In this document: one piece after another, positions 45,998 to 58,053 of the stretch | Layout: each line of letters opens with the position of its first letter | How positions within the stretch are numbered: position 1 is the stretch's first letter | Assembly: GCA_031772625.1 (NCBI GenBank) | Contig: CM062814.1 | Span: 367,607,781-367,671,780 of the forward strand | Direction: 5' to 3' | DNA from: Pinus tabuliformis | Lineage: Eukaryota; Streptophyta; Pinopsida; Pinales; Pinaceae | DNA: 64,000 nucleotides | The notes under the pieces: model-generated | The model's database searches: none | What the model was told of the DNA's origin: nothing | What the model saw: only the letters and a program-made list of their open reading frames with translations | Translations under genes and position numbers: made by a program

Positions 45998-48301
45998 TGT
46001 TGACTAGCCCTGGTGCAGAAGGCACAAACCGATGTTGCATGTAGTTGCTTAAAGGGAAAGAGTGCATTGGGGCTAAAAACATTGATTTTTAGCTATTAAT
46101 CCCAGAAACGCATATGTTTTGGAAAGGTCTAGCTTATGGGTTTGTGAATGGATGATGACAACATGGTCACAGATGTTGACTAATCCACCTTGCAAACCTA
46201 TTAAAAAGATGTGAAAAATTGGCTATAATACATTAACCCCTAAAGTACAAAGTCTGAAACAACAACTGATGGTTGAAGTGCTTTACCTTGTGACAAGAAT
46301 GGGTCAAGAACAATTGGTGGAGATCATCATATGTTAGAATACATTTTATCATGACACCATTGCTAAGGGAGGCATACCCATACTCATAAACAAGCTAGCA
46401 TTACATATACAATGATCAAGAAGTCATGTCCATTGATGATAGAGAGTGGAGCCATGCTTGGATGACTCTCTATATGATCATAGCCATCATATTTTGTAAT
46501 CTTTTATTAATCCTAAAATCGTGGACCATATGGATGAAACTAGATCTAGGATCTTCTATCTCATTCACTTGATCTTCCAACGTATGAGTCTAACCATGCA
46601 AATAAATGAACAGAAGTCGAACTTGGTAGACACGATTTGATTATCGACCAATGATGTAAGTTGTTAACAAAGGTGAGAGAAACCACCAATGATGTTAATG
46701 GTTCTCAAGGTATTACAGTACAATCCATATGGTATGACTGAATGAGTTGAAGTCAAACACCACACAAAATTTTTCTTTGGAAGTCCAATGATGAAAACCT
46801 ATCACCGAGAATGAGGAAATTGTCGTTAATGTATGCAAGATCCAAGGTATCAAAGGGATCTTCTAAGTCAACTTCCTAGGATATGAGTCGATGTCGATAG
46901 GAAGTGACCCATTATAGGAGGCCCTTGATGTATCCCCCATCAACAACAAAAATCAGGTATCAATACTTGAGACAAAATGATGTTGATGTGAAATCAGTTT
47001 AGGAATGACAAATATGGATGAAGGCTTAAGAGTATTGTAGCAGATATCAACTAAAAGAATTATCTTGAACATATCAACGAATTTGAATGGAGCTGGTAGC
47101 ATTGACCCAAAACTGAATATGGAGGCTTTTGATATGGTGTGGTGAACCAAAAAGACAAGCATATTTCCCAACTCAACAGTCACGAAGATGAAGTGAAACA
47201 GTTTCATGTTCAAGTGTGACTCAGTATCATTAATAGGTTGAGTACCCTATTTTTCTAATTTCCCCAACCATTTATGGTCAGTACCTCTTCATTTTTGGCA
47301 ATCTTGAAGAGGATAACATATTTTTAATCTGTAATTTCATACTTCGGGTGAATCCATCTAAGTATTTTTGACGAACCCTAAGAAGGAGTGGTTCTGTCTC
47401 GTCATGTTCAACAACTCCATCATTGTTTGATGTTTTTACGAGTACAACGAATGTGAAAATCAACATCTTTTTCACGTTTAGAGAGTTTGAAAAAGAGGCG
47501 AAAAAGAAAACTCCAAAGGTTCCTTTTCATAAATAATCCCTTGAGTCTGAAAAGGCACAAAACAATACTTAAAGGAGCCTCTTAGCCATGTTCGACTAAG
47601 GTATTCCTTTTTAGTAAATAGTTTATCTCTATCGAGAAAAGGGCTAAACTTATACTGGGTAGATATATTTTCATTTACTTTAATGAGTTTGAAAAGACAA
47701 GTGCTTAACAATATTTTCATGTTTAGGTAGACAAAAAAGAGTTGAAAAAGGACTCGAGGGGGTTCCATTTTCGTGAGTTTAGAGAGCCCGAAAAAGTGAT
47801 AAAAGTATGATTCTTTGTCAAAATTATATGCTTCAACTAAAAAAAATAATTAGTCCCTTCAAAAACATGTTAACCTACTCAGAACATCACCAAAAGATTA
47901 AAACTATATGATACATTGTAAAATTAGGTCAAATTTAGGTCAAAATAATAAAATATAATTAAATAATCATAAAAAATGGCCATAAATAGGAGAAAAGTAA
48001 TATAATTTTTACCATTTTACATTTTATCTCTTGGTGAGTGATCTTTGAGTACATTTTTCCCCCGATCTTCAACAATTGATTGTAGCAAATTTGATGGATC
48101 ATTTATTGTGCTATCACTTCCAGGTAGGAAATATTACCTTCCTCTTTCATTTCACGGTTCTCGTTTTTCCTTTCATGTAATTTATTTCAAGTTTTGAGTG
48201 ATTTAGAGATTTAATTTTGTTCCCTCATCCCAAAAAATCCCAGTAAGATCGATAGGTATGCTAACTAGCCAAAATATAACTATGGAGAGTGATGCAACAC
48301 A
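45998..48301 (-). repeat. B 3' LTR
   Basis: On the - strand the LTR would start TGTGTTGCATC right after a polypurine tract. The + strand start TGTTGACTAGCCC at 45998 resembles the inner LTR end of A (TGTTGACTTATCC). The part 47095-48286 is duplicated at 56864-58053 with about 5% divergence by eye. Frames inside it (46953-47213, 47278-47475, 47478-47768) are not supported as genes. Confidence 0.6.
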
Positions 48302-48313
48302 CTTTCTCCCTTT
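48302..48313 (-). promoter_or_regulatory. B polypurine tract
   Basis: AAAGGGAGAAAG on the - strand directly precedes the TG start of the 3' LTR. This is the normal site of plus-strand priming. Confidence 0.7.
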
Positions 48314-48460
48314 AGTAGGGTGGACTAGGTGAATTTGAAGAATTTGTTTTGCTATTTTCACTCAAATTTATCTTAGTTTTTTGCATGGGATTTATTTTAA
48401 TGATTTTTTTTTCATCTTTCAAGTATCCATCGGAACAAAATGGCTTTGATTTGGTGATAA

Positions 48461-49716
48461 AGAGAACATGAAGTCCAATACATAGATGTTTACAATGATC
48501 CAACAACCATCCAAGCATTGAGAAACTATGTGCCTCTCAAATTCTTTTGGCTTCCTGAGATGAGACAACAAATGGAACTATTGGAGTATCTTGTCAGGCC
48601 ATGGAATTTGGAGGCACAATCCTCTAGGCTTGGAGAAGATATTCTCAGGATACAGGTGGAAGATAATTATTTCTTGACAAGTTTATCAAGTGGAGGTGCT
48701 CTTATTTCATTGTATGGTTCAAGTAGGGTTGGAGAGATTATCAACGGGTATATTTTTGCACACTATAGACCTCGATCCTAGCCGACAAAAGATGGGAAAA
48801 TTGAGATTAAGGTTATGGTCTACTTGCCTCTCAGGACAATCCTATTCATCGTTGCTCGATTGGCTAGTAGTGCTACGTTGAATTTGGATAAAAGGTCCCA
48901 AATGCAATATGCATTATAATGCATAGAGCTGACAATGTTTAACTGGAGCGAGGGAGTATTAGGAAATATGAAGGAACAACTCACCAAGGAAAAATATGGT
49001 AGATTGAAAAACTTTGGGTATGGTTCCATTTTGATCTCATTCAATTTGGAGAGGATTCCATTACTCTGTCCTCGACATATCTCACTTGAGCTTCGAGATC
49101 TTAGAGCTCCATGGATGAGGCAATCGGTAGACCTTATGTCTACACATGCAGGCCTGTCTTCCATAAGTTTCACACCTATCTTCTTTTGATGGCTACGTAT
49201 GTATCTAATCATGGTTGAATACTATCCTTATGTTGAGATGGATTATCGCAGAGATCCAGATATCATACTACTTAAAGGCGAGCAAAGGAGTGCCATAGGT
49301 AAAACAAAATCATTTTGATTGTTGTTCGATTTTTGAGTTTTAAAGTTTTTTTTCATGTATCCAAAACTAACTATTGATCTTTACATGCATACATTGGACA
49401 TGTTCGACCATTTGGTTCATCATATCTTTAGTGTTTTGAATATCCATTGGAGGCACAGGTTGGAGTACAAGTTTCTAAAGGGGCACGAGAGGTATTGTAG
49501 GATCTCAATTCACTTGAGACGCTTGTAGAGGTCGAGTGACATGTTGAGAGATTGACCCAAAACATACAAAAGACTAGTGTCAATCAAATCCCTATGAAAT
49601 TACAACGCTATACTATTGGAGTGCATGACCATGTTAGCCAACTTCTATGTAAAGTTGTTCACGTGGTTGTTTTTTACAATGAGCATCATGAGGATTATTC
49701 TACTAGGAGTCTATAA
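48461..49716 (+). pseudogene. B antisense ORF
   Basis: Opposite to B's pol, one frame runs from about 48461 to 49298 with stops at 48779 and 48917 and near 49190. It starts HEVQYIDVYNDPTTIQ and contains PLKFFWLPEMRQQMELLEYL, VEDNYFLTSLSSGGALISLYG and FGYGSILISFNLERIP. A GT at 49299 and a change of signal until about 49390 could mark a short intron or decay. The C-terminal part (FDHLVHHIFSVLNIHW ... YTIGVHDHVSQLL ... VVFYNEHHEDY) ends at a TAA at 49714-49716. Its last part matches the remnant in A. Antisense extra ORFs downstream of pol are known in Tat-type elements. Function is unknown. Confidence 0.65.
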
Positions 49717-49896
49717 AGCCATATTTTGACTACATGTATTTTTTATGATAGCACGTGTGGCCATAAGTGTCTCAGGCACATATTTTTGTAAAACCAAACT
49801 GTTATATATATACATCTATCTACCTATCGGTGTTTCTTATGTGTTCTATTATCTTGTTCAATATATGTGATGTGAATTGAATTGAATTTGCATATG

Positions 49897-50316
49897 CTAC
49901 AAATGTCTGTCTAAAACATGATTTTCCTTGAATGCATCTACCAATGTGTTTAGACTTCTAGGAATGTGTTGATATTGAATATAATCAAAATGTCTTTCTA
50001 GAAGGAGAACCCGTAAGAAAATACGAAGCATATTTGGACTTCTAACTGAATAGACATTATTCAAGTGTATTAATACAATTTGTGAGTCAATTCTAACAAG
50101 TATATGGTGGATACCAAGAGAAATAGGATCAGACAATAACTCAATCACTGCGTTATACTCAACAATGTTATTGGTAGAGTGACTGATACAAATCCCTTGT
50201 AAGCTCACTAAATAGCCACTTGGATAATATATAGCCCACGTTACGGAGGAAAGGTTCTGAGTACTATGACTAGCGTCATTATCATAACCAACATATGATT
50301 GAAGGGAATTTGACAT
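49897..50316 (-). pseudogene. B second (additional) RNase H domain
   Basis: This open frame of 139 codons aligns with A's 5386-5829 copy. Candidate catalytic residues are an Asp in YDNDASHSTQ, a Glu in NIVEYNAVIELL and an Asp in VRIDSQIVLIHL, so the first Asp may be kept here while A has lost it. The C-terminal IQYQHIPRSLNTLVDAF is also kept. It lies 3' of the integrase. The open frame may still be non-functional because the neighbouring pol domains are broken. Confidence 0.75.
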
Positions 50317-50459
50317 ATGTAAAGAAAATGTGAAGCAAGCTTAATAGAGGTGGTAGGAAAGTACAAAGGGAACGCATTGCAAACACACTCAACACACCTA
50401 TAGACAATACGTACACATTGAACTACACAAAATAACTTAAGCATAGTATTTTTTGAGGT

Positions 50460-51620
50460 AAAACCCATTTCTGGGCTATGCCAAGGAAACTCCATCGAAA
50501 TCAACAAGCTCATGGGCCCCTTTAGCTAGAACACATTTAACAATGTAGAGGCCTAGCCACTTTGGTTTGAACCTCCCAGGCCCTAACTTATCAAACTCCT
50601 AATCTTACAACAAGACAAGATTGCCTTCCGAGAAGGCATGAGGTTTAACATTCTTATCGTATTGTGCCTTAATGCATTTCTTGTGGGCCTCATTAGCCGT
50701 CGCTACATCACACTGAGTTTCATCTAAGCGTGTCAGATGTGAGAGACACTCTTCTTCTACAGAAGTGGCAGCGAGGATTTCAACCACAAATTTTAGAGAT
50801 GGAATTTCACACTCGATAGGAAGGATTTCTTCCAAACAATATAATAATTGAAACAACATGAATTGAGTAGCAATCTGAACAAAGGTTCGATATGCCCATA
50901 AGGTTGCATAAGGAAAAGGATGCCAATCTGATTTGGGGATCCCTGTCATACATTGAAGCATCATTTTCAAGACTTTTTTGATTGCTTCTACTTTCCCATT
51001 CACCTTTGGGTAGTAGGGAGTTGAACTTTCCAGGTGAAGGCCCAACTTAGTAGTGAGCTCAGACATCATGTGATTACGAAAATTCTTCCCATGGTATGTA
51101 ACTATAGCCTGTGGTACACCAAACCTTGCAATGATGTGATTCTAGATAAAGAGAGCAATTTTTTCATCGGTGTTATTATATGTAGGCTTCGCCTTGATCC
51201 ACTTGGTAAAATAGTCTACCGCCACAACGATGTAGCCATTCCCTCGAGCCGAGTGAGGGTTACATGTCATAAAGGCACTTCCCCATTTTAAAAAATTGTC
51301 CAATGGTATTAATAGGGTGTAAAGGAGCTTGTGGAGCATGGTTTTTACGATAATGACACTTTTGGACTATGAGGATACAATTGTGAAACATGGTAGGCCA
51401 AAAGTACCTAGCATGCAAAATATTTTATGTGGTGGTGTAACCAAACATGTGTTCCCCACATGCCACAACATGGAATTCATTGAGAGATTTCTCGACCTCC
51501 TCACGAGTGATGCACTGTAAAAAAACCATATCAATACCACAATGATAAAGGGTGTCTCCAATGATACTATAGTTTTTAGCCTGATCTCAGCTATGTTGCT
51601 GGTCAAAGCGAGATGTATCA
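50460..51620 (-). pseudogene. B integrase remnant
   Basis: The zinc-binding part is suggested by MLWHVGNTCLV near 51480 and FVQKCHYRKNHAPQ near 51370-51320. The core shows GSAFMTCNPHSARGNGYIVVAVDYFTKW (51339-51142 frame), then NHMMSELTTKLGLH, then YYPKVNGKVEAIKKVLKMM (51069-50605 frame), which carries the Glu position. The C-terminal part is KFDKLGPGRFKPKWLG and KGAHELVDFDG near 50600-50480. The first core motif has lost the usual Asp spelling (GIDF reads SAFM). Frame changes occur. Confidence 0.75.
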
Positions 51621-51622
51621 AG

Positions 51623-52260
51623 TCAAAGATTATGGGTTTGGATATATACGATGATGTCTCCATACCATGGGTCAGATAAATCTATCAAGAACAATGAATC
51701 ATCTGGAATAGAATCGTTAGATGTTGACTTAGTTTCAAGAGAGGGAAGGTTATAGATCAGTTCGACAAAGACTAAGGATTTCTTGGATTTGGATTTGAGG
51801 AACTCCAAACTGAATTTGTAGAGGATGAAAATCCATTTGGAACAATTTCCCCCCAGTAATTTTCGTGACAATATATAGGTCGTGGGGTGGCAATCAGAAA
51901 TAGGTATAGTCATGTGAAGCAAGATATAGTGATGAAAACTTTGGACAACTTGAATAGCCACCAAAGCTAAATTTTCAATTTGAATATATTTGATCTCGTT
52001 AGAATTCAAGTTACGAATCAAATAACAAATGGGATGTTCGTCCCCAACTTCATTCTCTTTGATCAATACCATGGTGATGATAGTAACTACAACAACAAGG
52101 TACATGAAGTAATTGTGTTGATAATCTAGGGGATACAACAATGATGCCTAAAGTACAACATATTTCAAAGCATCAAATTCCTTTTGGGAAGTGTTTTCCC
52201 AATGAAAGGGAAACCTTTTCTTCAATAATCAATAAATCCTTTGGTCAATTCGGCATAATT
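51623..52260 (-). pseudogene. B first RNase H domain
   Basis: An open frame of 172 codons (52141-51623) carries GDEHPICYLIRNLNSNEIKY, LALVAIQVVQSFHHYIL, CHPTTYILSRKLLGG and SKKSLVFVELIYNLPSLE, ending with DPWYGDIIVYIQT. This is the pol-internal RNase H of Tat-type elements with its linker to integrase. The N-terminal half (above 52141) is frameshifted. It degrades template RNA during reverse transcription. Confidence 0.75.
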
Positions 52261-52990
52261 GGGAACAAATCTACATAGAAAGTTAGCGTTCCCTTGGAGT
52301 CAATGTAGTTGAAAAAGAGACAAAGGAGCATGTAGATCTAGGATTTCCTAAACTTTTAGAGGATCGACATGAATTCCTCTCTTCAACAAAATGAAGTTGA
52401 GAAGTTGACCAGATTTCACACAAAACATGCACTTGTGTGGCTTGAGACTAAAGTTATAATGTCGATAACATAAAAATATAGCCCTGAGATACATTGGGTA
52501 ATCCACACAATGATTCAAGTGGGGAGGTAGGTCATGTAAATACGGTCATACAATGTGTCAAATTTCATGTAAGGTACAATACATTTCCCTCTGAAAAGTT
52601 GTCCCAACATTTTTCAGTGTGAAAGGGAGCTTTCGATATGCAAATGTGCCCCATGGATAAATAAATTAGTTTTATGTTGGTACGATGGGAGAATTTTGAT
52701 CTAATTATAGGTGGAATAGTCATCCATAAATGAAAAGACTTCACTGCTAGGAAAATCATCAACAATTTGGTTGATAAACGAGGTAGGATAATTGTCCTTC
52801 AGAAAAGCACGATTGATGTCCCTGCAATCAACACACACATATTGTTCTCTGTTTCTTCATGACATGAACAATGTTCAACACGCAATCAGTTAGAGGTACT
52901 GGGTAGATGTAACCAGGACAAATAATATTTTCAACCTTATTCTTAATAACAACAACCTTCTCAGGATGGACCACACATAGGTGTTAATGA
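52260..52990 (-). pseudogene. B reverse transcriptase remnant, heavily decayed
   Basis: The order is visible but broken: VHPEKVVVIKNKVENI near 52975-52925, YIYPVPLTD near 52905-52880, VDDFPSSEVFSFMDDYSTYN near 52770-52710, HGAHLHIESSLSH near 52660-52620 and MKFDTLYDRI near 52570. The polymerase active site (YxDD) cannot be read intact. No long frame remains except 52765-52565. Confidence 0.65.
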
Positions 52991-54330
52991 ACTAGTTTAG
53001 CATTAGGATATGTTATGATTTCATGCAAAACAATGTCTGGATCTATACTTGGCATTTCTTTGTATGACCAGGTGAAAATGTCTCGAAATTCCTGGAAAAT
53101 GGATTTATAGATCTTGATCTCAATGGGAGCACAAGATGCACTAATATGTACATTCTTGACAATTCCAGGCTTGATCGAAATATCAAGAGGGATAGTCTCT
53201 TCAATATTCGATAAATTATTCCCATAATTGATATTGTGGATAGATATGCAATTCACAGATATCTCAATTATATTGGGTGGATAGATATCACTAATATTAT
53301 CCTCGAAGGAATCTAGCAAGGAAAAATGATCATGATTCTCATCCCACAACACATCATCTGGCATCATGACCTTCATGATGTTTTCGATAGTAGAGAATGT
53401 ACTAAATAAAGGATCAGAATACATACCATAATCTAAGGAGTTATCAACCCAATTGATCGAAGAGAAAAAATTAGAGTCTTTTGAATAGGCCGAATAGATG
53501 GCTTCATATTCAAGTTGAAAAGGACTGAGTGATAGGCAGTCACCAAATGTATTAATATTAGATGTATCTGGTACTATCCAAGGATAATATGGAGTAGTAT
53601 AAGAGGATATCATGTTGATGTAGGTGACTTCTTTCTTGTTTTCAGGAAGGGGATAAGGAAGAGGAGGAGGAAGGGAAAATTTTCCCACAAGGAGGGAATT
53701 CTTAAGCAACCCCACCCCGACATGTTGATATGGATGTGCAGTTTCTCCCACAAGAGAGATTCTTCTAGTAACTTGGGAATTGGTGGCAAAGAAGGCAAGT
53801 TGATCAATGGCCACTATGTCCCCTTTGTGAGGGAAAGCTATCATTATGAAATAAGTATAAATGACAGGAGCCATAGTGTAAACCCATGTACGACCAAGAA
53901 GAAGGTTACAATCTAATGGTCTGTCAATAACTTCGACTTCCACTGATACTCTCTTGCCACCAAATTCAACTTTTAATGAACTAAAAAATCCAAAAGTCTC
54001 GAAGCCTCTTCCATCAAAGCCCTTTAGAGTATACAGTGAGTTATTGAATTAAGGATAACTGATGGCCTTCCAGAAAGAAAGAGAAATGATACAGGTTGAA
54101 GATTCTTCATACATAATGGTTCGATGGATGGTCTTACTGTGAACCACAGCCTTAATCATGAAATAAAATTGCGTTGGAAGTCTGGGCATATAAGTCTCAT
54201 GTTTAAAGACTACAAGGTTATAATTTGAATGATCAACAACTCCAATTACAGTAAGTAAAGCCTTCTTCTCAGCAGGAAAATTCACAACACCTCGAGAGTT
54301 GACATAGTTGAAGGAGCTTGAGCTAAATCC
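52984..54330 (-). pseudogene. B protease and 319-codon linker frame
   Basis: The frame 54285-54049 holds the protease region, with YEESSTCIISLSFWKAI where A has VDEGAST, so the catalytic Asp-Glu-Gly is lost. After a break, the frame 53943-52984 is open for 319 codons (EVIDRPLDCNLLLGRTWVYTM ... FTWSYKEMPSIDPDIVLHEII). It spans the end of protease, a poorly conserved linker and the start of RT. A's linker pieces on both sides of N1 and N2 align to it, which is what proves A's continuity. Confidence 0.75.
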
Positions 54331-56863
54331 TCAACTATGTTATAATTTAGTGCAGCTCTCGCACGAGGGTTGAACTCGGATTTATGAATAATGCCCTTGG
54401 GAGGTTTAAGTGTTAATTCAATAGGAATCACATTTGGAGTAGGATGAAATGGTAGGTGGATCAGTAGCATGACTATTCGAAGGATTCATATTAATGTAGT
54501 CCTTATTTCTCATTGCCACCATAACATAATTTTTTGGTTTGGTTGAGGAAAGCATCATAAATGAGGAAGAGGGAGTAGGATCTCGAGAAACCATGTTAGA
54601 CTCTTGATTGGGAAACGGATATATCAACACAAAAAGCACAATAGATGATTTAAGGAATTGATTCACTTCTCCCTGATGCGGACAATCACGAGTGAAATGC
54701 CCATCGTTATAGATGAAGAAAGGCCACCTAGGTTTCCTCTTTTCTTCAGAAGACTAGTTATTTTGTTTGTCTTGTGGATGATTATCTTTCTTCTTTTCTC
54801 CTTTTCCTTTCTTCTTAATTCATGGTTTCTAAGATCTTCCCTTCATGGATTGAATGACATGAATCACGGAAGTAGAAACCACAAGAATGGTAGGAGAGGG
54901 GTTTGGGTAGCCATAACAAGAGTTGAACAATATGGTTTATTTATTGACTACCGGCTAATAGAACCAATCATGCCATCGACTACATGCGATTATTTACTGA
55001 GAGGCTGAGGAACAATATTGGAAGGTTGCGAATCATTTGGTATTTTATGATAGAGCATGTTGTATAAATAAGATCAAGATATTGGGCACGAGAAATTACT
55101 TGCTCTTTGGTCACAACCCTTTCATTAGCGACGTCCTTTATTATGGATGGTAAGAAAGACTTAATAAATCATTCAACTAACAATTGGTCAGGAACAAAAG
55201 TTTTGAATAAATGATGGCAACGTCACCACTGATGAATATGATTAGAAATATGAGTGGAATCATATTGTTTGAAGGAATTAAAAATTTTAGTTCTAGTCTC
55301 ATAGCAAATGGGTAATTCAAAATGAGTTAAGAACATGGTCACTAAGGCACTGAAATTTTCAAACAAATCTCATGTCAATTTAATATAAGATTTTTTTGTT
55401 TAACCATTAAGTGTCTGCTCGAAAATACGTAATCAAATAGAATCGACACTTAAAGGGTTCGAAAAACACCATAAATGATACGTCATGATGTGTATAGATG
55501 GGTCTTCTCTAGGATTTCCATTGAACTTTGGGATATCACTGGGAATTTCGTAGGAATAACCAGCCACCAGGGAGAGTGAAAAATGGGATAATTTGTAAGC
55601 CGGGTCAAATCTAGCAATTCAATGGTTTCCACAAATGGAAACTATCGATCAAAGTCTAGTGGAGGTTATCCTGGGTAAGATGGGATGGCTTGAGCAATAT
55701 GCACTTTTAATAAGGAGGATTATGATAACCTGGATAAGTATAGCATTATTCCCCAGTTCTGGGCTAACATTGCTATCTAGTTCTATGATAACCTTACAAA
55801 GGTTGAAATGGTTGGGTTTTCATTTACTGACCTTGGTAATGAATTTTAGGAATATTTTGATATGCTTTCCCTATGGGATTTTTCATCATCCCTACATAAG
55901 GTGGGATAGGCTGTGCTTGTGCCATACCATATACAGGTTGAAACATTTGGATTTGAGGAATAACTAATAAAGAGGTGGAGGTTGTAAGGCACCTTGTAGT
56001 GGCTGGGTAAGTGGGACTTGGAAAGCCTCAAATACTAGTGGAAAAGGTTGAGTTTGAGGTGCATCCTGCAAAGGTTGACTTACATGAATTTGATCTTGAA
56101 TAGGTTGAGACATAGGTTGAAAAATAAGAATCTGAGATGTAGGTGGAACAAGTTGAAAGGTTTGAAATTGATTCACAATCGAGGTAGGTAGTATGGGAAA
56201 TGTAGGTTTCCAAGGACTGGTAGCCATTCCTAGATATGGAGGGCTCGAATGAGGCTAAGTGTTAGCTTTTAATATTTGATTAGGATATGGAAAAATTATG
56301 AAAATAAGTTTCCCCCCTATGAAAGAGGAGGGGAAAAAGGAGGTAATTTCCCCCCAAGAGGAGGGTATCCAAGCTAAGGTGGATTGGGCTATTGTAGGTG
56401 TCCATACCCACTAACATAAGGACCATATTGCTGCACTACTAAAGCTTGGGATGGAGGAGAGAGAGCAGACTGTGTAGTGCTCATAAAGGAAGTGCCATAT
56501 GGAATTCCATAAGAGGATGACATGGGAGAAGTCTGTGGACTGGATGTTGCACCAAAAAAGGTACCAGATAATGGTTGGTAACTAGTTAGGATGGACAGAC
56601 CACCATATAAATGTGTCTTTTATGATTTTGCAAACATAGAAGAAGCTACAACATTGGTTGTCTCAGTCATAGTAGAAGATGTAGGTTGAGAAACCATAAC
56701 AGACTCATTCATGGTTAAATTTCCCAAACAAGATTGTCAAGGGAAACTCAAGGGTGAGTTGAAAAGAGATGAACTAGGCAAAGGAGATTGTGACGGAGTA
56801 TGAGGAGGAGGAAAAATATGGTCCTAATAAAGATGAATCCCTCTCAAATTGACAAGAGAGGAG
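54331..56863 (-). pseudogene. B gag remnant
   Basis: From high to low coordinates: a Pro/Gln/Ser-rich N-terminal region (56860-55900, including the repetitive QPxQ stretch at 56200-56040), a gag core (about 55600-55050, with FLTHFELPICYETRTKI and QVISRAQYLDLIY), and a knuckle-like end FFIYNDGHFTRDCPHQGEVNQF near 54720-54650 in which the first Cys pair is lost. The region opens at 56863 directly against LTR-type sequence, so its N-terminus is missing. Many stops are present. Confidence 0.65.
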
Positions 56864-58053
56864 GGTAGCATTGACCCAAAACTGAATATGGAGGCTTTTG
56901 ATATGGTGTGATCAACCAAAAATACAAGCATATTTCCCAACTCAACAGTCACGAAGATGAAGTGAAACAATTTCATGTTCAAGAGCGACTCACTACCATT
57001 AATAGGTTGAGTACCCTATTGTCCCAATTTCCCCAACCATTTATGATCAGTACCTCTTCATTTTTGGCAATCTTGAAGAGGATAACATATTTTTAATCTG
57101 TAATTTCATCCTTCAGGTGAATCCCTCTAAGTATTTTTGACAAACCCTAAGAAGGAGTGGTTCTGTCTCGTCATGTTCAACAACTCCATTATTGTTTGAT
57201 GTTTTTACCAGTCCAGCGAATGTGAAAATCAACAACGTTTTCACGTTTAGAGAGTTTGAAAAAGAGGCAAAAAATAAAACTCCAAAGGTTCCTTTTCATA
57301 AATAATCCCTTGAGTTTGAAAAGGCACAAAACAATACTTAAGGGAGCCTCTTAGCCATGTTCGACTAAGGTATTCCTTTTTCGTAAATAGATTATCTCTA
57401 TTGGGAAAAGGGTTAAACTTATACTGGGTAGAGATATTTTCATTTATTTTAATGAGTTTGAAAAGACAACTACTTAATAATATTTTCATGTTTAGGTAGT
57501 CAAAAAAGAGTTGAAAAAGGACTCGAGGGGGTTCCTTTTTCGTGAGCTTAGAGAGCCCGAAAAAGTGATAAAAGTATGATTCTTTGTCAAAATTATATGC
57601 TTCAACTAAAAGCCATCATTAGTCCCTTCAAAAACATGTTAACCTGCTTAGAACATCACCCAAAGATTAAAACTATATGATACATTGTAAAATTAGTTCA
57701 AATCTAGGTCAAAATAATAAAATATAATTAAATAATCATAAAAAATGACCATAAATAGGAGAAAAGTAATATAATTTTTACCATTTCACATTTTACCTCT
57801 TGGTGAGTGAGATCTGAGTACATTTTTCCCCTGATCTTCAACAGTTGATTGTAGCAAATCTGATGGATGATTTTTTGTGTTGTCACTTCCAGGTAGGAAA
57901 TCTTACCTTCCTCTTTCATTTCACGGTTCTGGTTTTTCCTTTCATGCCATTTTTTCAAGTTTTGAGTGATTTAGGGATTCAATTTTGTGCCCTCGCCCAA
58001 AGAAACCCCAGTAAGATTGAAAGGTATGTTGACTAGTGAAAATATAACTATGG
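56864..58053 (-). repeat. B partial 5' LTR (copy of 47095-48286)
   Basis: The 1190 bp are a direct repeat of the outer part of B's 3' LTR. The left edge (GGTAGCATTGACC) joins gag, and the right edge (CTATGGA) joins F's LTR. Reading it as 5' LTR with its inner end deleted explains both edges. Confidence 0.65.
58049..58053. repeat. Presumed target-site copy of F (ATGGA)
   Basis: These are the five bases before F's LTR. The other copy would lie beyond the window, so this is a prediction. Confidence 0.45.

Larger units (their letters stand above)
45998..58053 (-). mobile_element. Element B: second Tat-like Ty3/gypsy element
   Basis: On the - strand: partial 5' LTR (58053-56864), gag, protease, linker, RT, RNase H, integrase, second RNase H, antisense ORF (on +), PPT and 3' LTR (48301-45998). 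Protein motifs match element A throughout, so A and B are one family. The PBS, the leader and gag's N-terminal part are missing at 56864, and the outer end of the 5' LTR is replaced by element F at 58054. Confidence 0.75.

Noticed and set aside
47095-48286. The 1.19-kb direct repeats as complete LTRs of B
   Set aside because: Their ends are not TG...CA, and no PBS follows at 56863. The PPT and TG at 48301, and the TGTTGACT at 45998, fit a longer LTR of which the repeat is only the outer part.
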